Of a stretch of 64,000 bases of DNA, positions 45,501-57,500 are shown one piece after another. The stretch comes from Owenia fusiformis (taxonomy: Eukaryota > Annelida > Polychaeta > Sabellida > Oweniidae). A program made the position numbers and the translations under genes. The stretch is from contig CAIIXF020000004.1 in assembly GCA_903813345.2 (NCBI GenBank), positions 7,399,525-7,463,524 on the forward strand, read 5' to 3'. Under the pieces are notes generated by a model, which ran no database searches, was not told the DNA's origin, and saw only the letters and a program-made list of their open reading frames with translations. Position 1 is the first letter of the stretch. Each line of letters starts with the position of its first letter.

Positions 45501-48500
45501 ATTTGTAAAACATTACCCACTCATAGGTCATACTTATCGTTAAACCAATAACTCAAATATATGCCCTTGTACACCGATCACCTTTTGAAATTAATACAGG
45601 CCGATTTCAACAAATGTAAACGGCGATATATTTAAAATCGTATTCAAGTATGACCACGTCCCAACTTCTTTTGTTTTCTTTACAACTAAGCTATGACTGC
45701 AGTCTATTCAGTGTTGCGTATCGAACCTTGTTTATTATAAAAATAGTGCAACAACAAGCAGAATTCACACATTTACCTTACACTTATTCTCAACTGAAGA
45801 CATTGAATTTATCTCTTAGGTTTTACATTATAAATATGTTAAGATGCAGAATACGAAATTAGAGGCTTAGGCCCAACTTTGTATGAATTTTATGAGAATA
45901 GTCTGATTTTAGAGAAATGAAAAGAAAAATGTCCACACCCTACACAAAATATTTATGGTTCCCCGGGAATACGTATGTGCTGCTTGTATATTAGAATCGT
46001 ATTCCAGTTACAGAAAGAAGTACATATCATGGTAAACTATATACAACAGTTATGCACTTGGAGGTTTTGGATACAGGGAATATCCCGAGGGATATATAAT
46101 ATATATCTTCCCTTGGTCCCTTCGGTCCCTCGGGAAGATATATTGTATATCCCTCGGGATATTCCCTGTATCCAAAACCTCCAATTGCATAACCCCTATA
46201 TATTGGCCAAGGGATAATCCCAATATCCTGAACCGCGACTATAGGATAATATGTTTATCCCATACCAATCTTGGTCATCTGGTTCACATTGTTAAATCGT
46301 GGAAACATTTTAGAATATTCATGTCCAGTTTTGTTTTCTTGGCCGTGGGCGGATTTTCATGTTCTCTCAAATATTCCCATATTTATTTTCTCGAATTTTT
46401 TATTGATTAAGTGGATGCTCTTTCCTTTTTTTTAACTATCAAACAGACCCTGATTGTCTGTGTTTTCTCCATTGCCGTTTACAGTCATTCCGCGAACGTT
46501 ACAAATTATGAACAAATATGCAAGCGGCGATTATGACGTAGCGGGCAGATATACTATATCTGCTCGCTTGGAGCGGGACGTAAAGCTTTATCCCATGGTT
46601 GCAAGGAGGATATAGATCGAATATCACATGATGATATATTTGATATGTGGATCAAGATATCATATTTAAGCAAACAATTTACAAACCATCGAATATCACT
46701 TTTAAACTATCGAATATTACATCTTAAATAGAGGATATCCTATGATTTATGAGTGATATGATCTTTATCCACGAATGGATATGATATCTGCACGAGTGAT
46801 ATTCGATGGTTTCAAAAGTGATATTCGATGATTTGGGAATTGTTTGCTAAAATATGATATCTTCATCCACGTATCAATTATATCTTCACGTGATATTCGA
46901 TATATAAACTTGTAACCATGGGATAAATAAGGGTTATGTACTGGGAGGTTTTGGATATGGGGTTTTTCCAGAGGGAGATATGCATATCTACCTGAGGGAC
47001 CGTAGGGACAGAAAGTAGATGTGCATATCTCACGAGGGATGAACCCAATATCCAAACCGACCGTACATAACTGCTTTATCCTATACCAAGTAGAGTTTTC
47101 AGTAGTACAAGGTGTACAAAAAATAAACAAATCATTCATATGCAAAGTCATTTTATTGCATTTCCACTTTTTTTGAAGCGGGAAGATACGCCGCGAAGCA
47201 GGAAGATATGCACCGAAGCGGGAGATATGACGGGAGATATGGAGGTTCTTGATATGGAAACCTCAAAATCAGGATACGGGATATATCTTACCAACTTATC
47301 TCCCTAAAACCCTACTTGGCATAGGATAAATCAAGATAATTTCTACTCGCATCCAGTCTATTCCACATGTTTGGGAAAAGTGTACAGGAAAATCTCCATG
47401 TTCAATTGATGTATGATCAATATATACGAATCGAATGTATTCTCGTGTGCATTACAATATCCACATTGAAACATTTTTGGCCTGCAATGGACGTATAATG
47501 AATTAGAATATGAGGCCGTGTTATCATTCTAATGTAAAGTCATGGTATTTACTGTGGTATTGGGTTGCAAGTTAATATCAGATTCAATGCAAATTAATCA
47601 TCTAATATCAGATGCGCGATCAGTCCAATAATCTAATTTCAGGTCATCAGTTCGATATCTAGCACTTGTTCTAACGACACGGTATTACTAGGCTATCATA
47701 TTATAAATACACACACATATAAAACAATCAAACTGGTACACGATATAAGCACGACTGCTCTTTCAATTGAGTATAAATGTTGATAAACTTTCCCGGAAGC
47801 CAAGACATACACGTTTAGACGATGCTATTTTCAGTTCAGTGTAAGAGTAAATGCCCGGATATCGAGGCTTTTTCGTGTAAAGTTTTAACCAAGCATCTAA
47901 AATCGGGTTATATTGCGTGTAGAATTTATCGATATCAGGGCCGCTACATGCCAGTGAAAGAAGGTATAATGAAAATTCGTTAAAAAGCTTACACATATGA
48001 AGAGAACATGGGTTAATTATGTTTACTTGTAAATTGCAACCTAACCCTGATCCCAAAGCATCCATCGACAGATTCCACCCTAATGCATATGAAAGGATTT
48101 GATAATGTTTAATTGTGAATTGCAGCTTAACGCTGGTGCTCAAGCATTCATCGACAGATTCCTTCCTAACACATATGAAGAGGATATGGACGCTTGGGAT
48201 GAATTTATCAACTATTATGGAACTCATTACTACGAGCAAGGCAACTTTGGAGGTAACCATGGAAACTAAATGAAACTATGTTACTTAGATTACATACTTT
48301 GTTTATCAATAGAATTCAAAATTTGATAAGTATATTGCATATAATGGAAGAAGGAGGTAGGAGTTCTAGAGGCCAGTATTTGGAGGATAATACGTAATGA
48401 GTATAAGTGAATTAAAATTTGGCGTATCCCAAAAAGATGTACTCAGACATATAGAAATATATATTTCATCGATCAATTGTTATGTTCTTTTCACCAAGAA

Positions 48501-51500
48501 TGAACTGTTTTTCCTCCATATTTCTTGTTTATAAGGTACAGTAGATTAGATAAAATTCATGCCAAATAACACTACGATTTCCTTCCAATAACTATAGTAT
48601 GTCTAAACGCAATAAGTATTAACTCACTTCTAAACAACGTTTAAAAGGTGATGGCACTATATAAATGGAGAGAGCTGTGCGACAATTGATGACCTAGTAC
48701 ACACACTTTTTACGTTATATATAATAAGGGATTTATAAACACGCTGTATAGTAAGCGTGGTTGCGAAATCTCTCTATTATCTTTTGGTATTCTCAAGCAT
48801 GACGTTCTCTCTCCAGGCTTGTTAAAGATGACGATGGAGACAGAGAAAGAGCTCGTGTTCCAAATGGGAGAAACGACAACCAAGCAAAATGCTGAGGCAT
48901 GGTTCAAGTTGTGGATTGGAGTTCTCGGCGCTCACACTGACACAACAGTGAGAGTTGATGCCAGATTCAGAAACAGAACGAGTGTTACACAAAGGTATGG
49001 ATTTGTTTAATAAGCATGGGCGTATTATCGCAGAGTCTAGTTATAAACGGAGACGAAGCTCTCTTTTAAGAAGCGTAGTCGGTAGTCGAACTAATGCAAA
49101 GGGTAAGCGCATTATGAAATTTTTTATCTTGTATTAAGAATATTGTCAAATATTTTGTATGTCTCGGCATTTTTGGTAAATAGTAATTTTACTTTATTGT
49201 CATTCCTTTTAATTAGTCTTTCTCTTTAAACACTTCCGAATCCATGATTTTGTGCTAGAGGGGGCGCTCATACGAGGCCCGATAGAAAGTAAGTAACCAA
49301 CTGCTCTTATTTCTTCATACTTTATTCAATCACATTGAAATTTTCACAGATGATGTAGAAAATATTAACCTATTACAGAAGACCAAGGACAATTGGTTAG
49401 CGTCAATGCCATTGTTATGGCTGTTGCTATGGTGATGATTGTTTTGGGTAGGCGGGGCACCCTTTTGTAAGCGGCTTTGGAAAATGGTTTGTAGAGTTTT
49501 TTCCATACTGTATTCCTCCAAATGACCTAACATTTTTTATGCAAGACTGAACAATTTGTTTTATGTATTATCATAATGGTAACTACGCTCCATTGTCTCA
49601 TTTTTAAGTCATTGACACAAGGAAATCAAGGGTATATCTGTCATAATGATGGTCATGATTCAGTCACAGTTTCAATCCAGTCAAATGTTGTTGAAGGGGG
49701 ATTTTACTGGCATGATGACAATGGTCCACCTCCACAGAGCCAACGTTACCGAATATACAGTAGATTAAGCCTTTTCCATGGCCACACAACTACCCCAGGC
49801 TCACTTTTCCCCAGACCTGGCCCCACGTGACTAAATCCTTTCCAAATGCAAAGATGTTGTTACGGAGAGTCCGTTTGGACAGCAATACGGCCATCATTAA
49901 AGCTTTCAATGGCAGTTTGCAGTCATTGAATGGTGCCATGTTGCACTTCTTTAAGGATGGAGTTAAACATTGCCTCGACTGCATTGACTTTGGTGGAGAT
50001 TGATTTGAAGGACTACGGTATGTGTTCAAATGCAGTCCTACATTTGAATTTGATATATTTGGAGGTATTACAACATGTAAAAAAACTCTTCAAATTATCT
50101 TCAAACGCGACTTAAAACAGGGTGCCCCGCCTACCCAAAACAATTGTCACCATAGCAACAGCAATAACAATGGAATTGACGCTAACCCGTTGTCCTTGGT
50201 CTTCTTTAATAGGTTAATATTTTCTACATCACCTGTGAAAATTTCAATGTGATTGAATAAAGTATGAAGAAATAAGAGCAGTTGGTTACTTACTTTCTGA
50301 TCGGGCCTCGTACATCCCAAAATGCGCGACAATGAAACTCACACTATGGGAGGCACCCGACAAATGAAATTAGAGTGTAATTTTGGGTTATCTGAGTATT
50401 TTCAAGACACTTCTTACACTATTCTATCAGTATATTTTTTCGGATTTCGAGCGCCCCCCTCCACCTCCCCCTATAGATCCGCTATAGTTAATACACACTC
50501 GTATTGATGCTTAGAGAACTCAAAATGTCTTGTTTTTATTCGTTTTGATGTAAGCATATAACCATTCATTTGTTTCACGTAACTAATATTACATTTTGTT
50601 TTTGAAATATTTCCAGATATTTCGGCGGTCAGGGGAATTTACTTGACCGTCAGTTCTACAGTAAATGGGTGCCAACAATTGCTACGAATCCTTGGTTGTT
50701 TGCTGGTGACCTCAAGCCTTTGTCTCTTATGTTCCCACAAGCCAAGGCTGCCGGTATGAACCGAGCTACACAGGTAAATCATACTGACATTTTCACAACG
50801 TTTTCGTGGATAGTGTTCGGCGTTCGGCGTTTTGGAGATAAGCGTCTGTAACAAATGATAGGTGGTGAAATTTTGCATGTTAATGTTTTGTTCAATAATA
50901 ATGTAAGCGCATGTATCAAAGGGGATATTGCAACAACAAAAAATACATTAAATATTTTAGTTTATATCACAAAAGCACAATACGCAAAAACATGAAGACG
51001 ACAGTAATTTACAAGAAAAACAAATCTCAAGGTGCTCTTACACACAAGGAGTCTAACAATAGGAAGTTTTAACTTACGGAAGTGTTTTTCACAACCTAAA
51101 CGTGAACGGAAAATACTTAAGCGATGCATTTGTATGGGTGATTTGTCATGAATACGTATAGGTTGGCGTTTCAATTTTTATGCACGCTTCAACTCTCTAT
51201 TATCTCACATTCTATGTATTTAAATCCAGTTATTTGTGTCAGTTGTTTCCCTTTGCAATTCAAACATTAGTGTTGTGAAAAAGAATACATGTTTTAACAC
51301 ATGATATATTATTACATGTGACATGTAAATATGTAAACACAGCAATAACCATAAGGGAAACGTATATATTCACATTGGAAAATAATTGATTCGAACATGA
51401 CTGTATTCAGCCTTCTATAAACTGTATGATCCTGTCCCTAGCCTCTCTGAGCTTACTCGGATTTAGAATGAAATAACTTTTGATTTTCTTTTAGAAGATA

Positions 51501-54500
51501 CCCTGAAGTGTAGGAATCCAAAAGTTATTTTTTCAGGTTTGGGTAAAATCAATTTTTATGGCAGGTTATAGTGGCGCCATCTAGTGATTTTAAAGTTGCA
51601 GGGTGATAATCTTAATTAATTTTTTTTTCAGCCAAACCTAATTTCATATTTATTTTTTTGCTGTTTCCTTAGAGACTACTTCCTAAACTATGCATTTGAA
51701 TTTTTAGGTGATCCTGGAAGGTCATTTGATGGGTCATTTTGCCTCAAATATACAGAAGCGCCACCTATAATCAAGGGTCTACCTTATAAAGTTTATTATT
51801 CTGAGGCTGTTATGGTAGATAAAATTGTTATTATTGGTGTAATAATTAGAACCATAAAGGGGACATATGATGCAGTATCAAATTAATATATGTGGGACAT
51901 GGGAACTTAAAAATTTTTTTTTGTAAAAGTGGAAGAAATTTGACAAAATATCAGTTTTTACATATTACCAAATACATATGCTTTTTTATTTCTAAGGTAA
52001 ACCTAACATGATGTAACAAGTAGAAAAATATATATTTAGACAAGTTAAGCTTATGGTTGACAATTACGGTTATTAATGAATACATTATAGACAGAATGAA
52101 ACCATGCATAAAAGGCGCCATCTATAGAAAATATATTTTTCTATAAGTTTCATTTGTTTGTAAATCATGTATGATTTTTGAAGGCAAAGTAAGAAACATA
52201 GAGAACAATGACAAAATTGAAAGCAAAATGCGCTTTTAGCCTCCCCAAGTCTTCCTGACCATTTCAAATATTGTACCTCCTAATAGATACATGCTATTTT
52301 ATGAAATAATATAACCATATTTCAGATTCAAAGTATATATATCCACAGCAAAACACTTGAACGTATTAACAGAAATACCTCTATTTTTTAATAAAGAATG
52401 CACTGCTTTGAATTTCTAGAAAATAGATGTGATTACGAATATGTCATAAATATTTTTGAAAACTGCTCCCTGATCTGATTCTACCTAAATTCCAATTCAT
52501 TGTAAAATAAGAGACTAGAAAACAACTGTTACATTCAATTTGTTTTGTGATATTTGATTAAAACAGTTCATTTTATCAGCATAAAACATTAATTAAGCAT
52601 TGCCTCCAAAAGTTCACTCTCTTTTAAAAAGGGATTTTTACATTTATTTGTTTGTAAACTTGTGCATTTGCAGAATGATATGCAGTGTTGCCCACTCTGT
52701 TTGCATCCACATGATGCCTGGCTGAAAGTTTTGCTTCGTTCAAAAATCTTTCAAAAATCGAGTGTTTCTAAGTACTTGGAAGCATCACAGATTTTAAATT
52801 GGATATGGCAAAATTTATGGTCGATTTAGATTAAAAAATAATCATTGGACTGTGCCAGTCAGCTTTTGTACCATACTGGTTCATTTCTGCTAGCTGCATG
52901 TACCAAGGGTGTGAAAGTGAAGTCTTCTTAATTATGGGAGCAGTTTCATGAACTTTATGGAATAAATTTTTCTAATTTTACAAGAATTCAATTTATAGAG
53001 GTTGTTCTTTATGATAGAAATTTTGATCCAATCCTCGATAGAGTCACATGTTATTTTTTAGATAAACAAGAAAATTCAGTTAGAAAATCCAGAAAATTTT
53101 CACAAAATGTTCTCACTGAATTTTCTAGTTTTTTTATATATTTTATCAAAAAAATCTTCTCTTAAAAGTGTTTCCTAGGTACATTAGTGCACTCTTTGTG
53201 CAAAACTGAAAGATGAAGACAATTTTGGGAAGGCGTGATTGATATCTAAAAATTAACATGTGACTCTATGGAGGATTGCATCAAAATTTTTATCATACAG
53301 AATTACCTTAACATACATGGTGTCAAATAAGTCCCGTCCCCCCCTCTACAGCCAAAACCAAGATATATGGTATCAAGTGTGATATATCATTGGATAGATT
53401 GTCCAAAGTTACGTTGATTGGCATATAGCTGAAACCTGTCAATCAATGTTACAAATTGCTACATTGTATCAATTGAGGTGACCATAGACCTAAAAACATG
53501 GCAATTTTACATATTTTAAGCAGGATTTTTAGAATCGAGCATCAGAAGTCAAAGGAACCCAAAATGTCAACATTTTGTGTTTGGCTGTAATTGGCTGTAA
53601 ATTCAACCAATTTCTGGATAGGGTTATGTGTGATAAATTTCATCCAAAATACTTGAGAGTTGGTGAGTTAACGTAACTTTGGATGATCTTTCCAATGGTA
53701 TATCACACTAGGTACCATCTATTAAGGTCTTGGCTGTAGAGGGGGGGGGCGGGACTTATTTGACACACTGAATAAGTACTTTTAAATTATAAATGATTAA
53801 TTACCAATTTTACAGCATCTATCTTGCTTGCCAGAAGAAAATCCTGAGACTGCCTCTTGCTGTGCTTTATAAATGTGACATCTTCACCAAATCGCTTACG
53901 CAAATATTTGGTGACAAGTTGCCCTTGAACAGGGCTACGTCGAAGGCGGTCACCGATCTCTTTGCAAATCTCTGATACAGAGAAGGCTTTTCCTGTATTC
54001 AAGTCTTGTTGAATTTCATTGATGACATCATTAAATACATCATACATATTTGATTTATCATGAAGAGAATTTGAATCAGTACTTTTCTGGTATTTATGGC
54101 TGTATTGTTTGTAACAATAGTTATGGTATAAGAGATCAGCTTCAATCACTCCTTTCACATCAGTGAGGTGACAGGTGCTGGTATACACTTCATCCTGTAA
54201 GTGTTGGGTTTGTACAAGAAACTCGGTAGCTTTCTTCTCTTCAGAAATTCGGGATTTTTCATATGTTTTGTTTTTTTGTGACCTGATTACAATATATACA
54301 AACATTCTGGTATTTAGGTACATCAACAGCTTCAACAGAGGGCCTTTGTGGTAGGGAACATTTCATTTGTTTGGGTTGTGCTGTTGACGAATGAGGTGTA
54401 TTTCCAACCATTCCTTCAATGGTTTCTTCAGTATCAGTTTCAGTTTCTTCAGTTTCTTCATTCCTTTGTGGAAGGAAACATTTCATTTGTTTGGGTTGTT

Positions 54501-57500
54501 CTGTTGAGGAATGAGGTGTGTTTCCAACCATTCCTTCAATGGTTTTTTCAGTATCAGTTTCAGTTTCTTCATTCCTTTGTGGAAGGGAACATTTCATTTG
54601 TTTGGGTTGTGCTGTTGAGGAATGAGGTGTGTTTCCAACCATTCCTTCAATGGTTTCTTCAGTATGCCGTTTTTGGGTGTATACTCTGTAGCAAGCATTG
54701 TTCATGTGATATAGAATAGGTGCGTTTTCAAGTTTGGCTACTTTCATACGTTGATAAACTTCATCATCTTTCATTTTGCTTATTCTAAGCAAGGTTGCAA
54801 CACCTCTTGCTTGTCCCACAGTTGGCTTGACAACATTGCTGTTACTGTCTTTAAAATCATCTTGGCAGATAATACATTTTCCTCTTTCAAAGTTTATAGA
54901 AGCCATTTAGGAAGTTAACTGGAGAAGAAATAGATTGTTAGTGATTTGAAAATATTCAATCTCTGGGTCTCAAAAATACAGTCACAATTCAGGATCATGC
55001 ATAGTTTATCATGTACACTGCTACCCACCTAATTACACAGACGTATCGTCGGTGTATCATGGCGGAACTTCCTCCGGGACAAGGTTTCGGTAACATTTTT
55101 TTATTTCCCGATTTACACCTACTTATAAGTCACGTTGTGGATAATAATTTGGCTCGAAGTTAAGGAAGATAGTCTAGTTTGAGAATGTGTCGATGGTTTT
55201 AGGTTTTATATGTTAACAAAGACACAATTCACGTATTTAGTCCCTCGCTTTTCTTACACTGACGAACGACCAATATCACTCTGACGAATCTTTGATTTGG
55301 AGCTGTTGCTTACACTGACGAACCATTTTAACATTTGTGTATACTAGGTAACAATTTCGTATGTATGGTCTATTTCAGAGAGTCATGGATCTCCCAAATA
55401 CCTAGAACACTTTGCCAATATCATGATGTTCCCAATTTTTACAAAACCATGCAGTTTTCACCATTCTGAGCACTTTCGTATGATTTTTAGCCAAAATTGT
55501 GAAAAAAGCCAAAGCTCGTACATTGGAGATGTATCTCTGGCCATGGACATGTTTCTAAAACGTTACACGTATGTGTGTTGTCCACGGGTGTGGTCAAACG
55601 TACACAGTTTTGCATTGAACATGACCATTGCAAATGTCATTCTAGGGAGAACAATCCTTATCAATTATTGTGAACATACAAAGGAAAAGAGCAAGTTACG
55701 TATCTTCAACTTACCATCCCGTGCATCATCAATTAGTGAATTTAGGATTCTTATTTACGCAAAAAATCGATCATATATCGGCTAAAGATGATTGATCATC
55801 AAAATCTTCATCAACAGTGCAAGTGAATCTGATAATTAAAAATGAATTTAAAGCATTTCTAAATGTAATCTTATATGTTACATTTCAAATATGATGATAC
55901 TTTAGTGAATTATAAAATAATCAATAATGCATTTGTTTTGTATAGTTGCTAGGTGAGGAGCTGTAATTGATGTTTTTCAAATACTTGACCCTCGCAAAAA
56001 GTTTCAGTAGAAATATGTTATTTTAGTGATTTTGTATGTTTTAGGTGACTTTGTAGAACATATTTTGCAATGTGTGAAAATAATTTAAGCCAAAGAATCA
56101 ATGCATTGTGGAATGGCAATTCCTTTCAAGGGTTGTGTCCTAAAATTGACATTTGATGCAAGCATCTCGAGCAAATTTTGGAAAGCAACGTCCTTCAAGG
56201 AATGGTCATTCCACAATGCACTGAGTCTAAATCCTTAAACAGCAAACATGAAACTTACCCCACTAGTGTCCGCCATTGCAGTAGATGGCTCTTGGTCAAC
56301 TACAATAAGAGCCAGTCAAAACAAATGTGATGATAGTTGTAGCAAAATAATGTAAATAAACTGCACACTCCCAATAGCGCTATCACATCAACCGCATGTT
56401 ATATACTACGAGTAAATTTGGACTCCAATTTATTATTAATTGAGAATATGATGCCTGTTTTGTTTAAATATTTCGAGATGTTATGCACATATCATAATTA
56501 CATAAAAATAAATGAAAGGATTTGATTCAATATCTCAGCTTCAGCTCACCATACATTCCCTTGGGCACCTGCCAGAAATCTCCGAGATTTGATAGAAACC
56601 TACATCCATAGGCCCGGGAACATGTATAAAAATATCGAGGCGATTTTTATAAATGCCACCGGTGTAAAAGGGTAGGAGGTCCTATCAATTTATGGTCCTA
56701 CTCTTCATTGATTTTTATGGTGGCCTATTTCCCTTATTATCTTATACACAATCAGGGCCAGTAACAGCCTTTAAAAAGGGGACCATAATCCCTGGGGGAC
56801 CATAATTTCTTTCACACCGGGCGTATGGCTACGTCCTATGTTCATGACATTCCTCAGATCAACTTTCTCAATAATATTATCCATTCGTCAGGGTAAGCAA
56901 TCCTCTTCGTCAGTGTTATATTGGCAATATTAATGCCGATCGTCAGTGTAAGAAAAGCGAGGGACTAAATACGTGAATTGTGTCTTTATTAACATATAAA
57001 ACCTAAAACCATCGACACATTCTCAAACTAGACTATCTCCCTTAACTTCGAGCCAAATTATTATCCACAACGTGACTTATAAGTAGGTGTAAATCGGGAA
57101 GTAAAAAAATCTTACCGAAACCTAGTCCCGGAGGAAGTTCCGCCATGATACACCGACGATACGTCTGTGTAATTAGGTGGGTAGCAGTGATGTAACTGGG
57201 TTCATTTTAGTTATTAACGTTAATTCGTTAATCCATATGCAAGGAAATTTGACTTTCAAAGAAAAGCTGGATGTGATCATATGTTTTATTTTCCTAGACA
57301 CCAACTTACATTCTATATTAGAAATAATTTGAATCATTCTAAATATCATAATTTTAATTCTTCTATTTTGTCGAAGATGAGCAATCTTTATATCTTAAAT
57401 AAACCTTAAGCTTACTTACTTTAATCACATTTTAATAATTTTGTTTCCACCAATTCAATACATGTTCATCTGTAGTCTCAAATATATACTAAATACAAAA

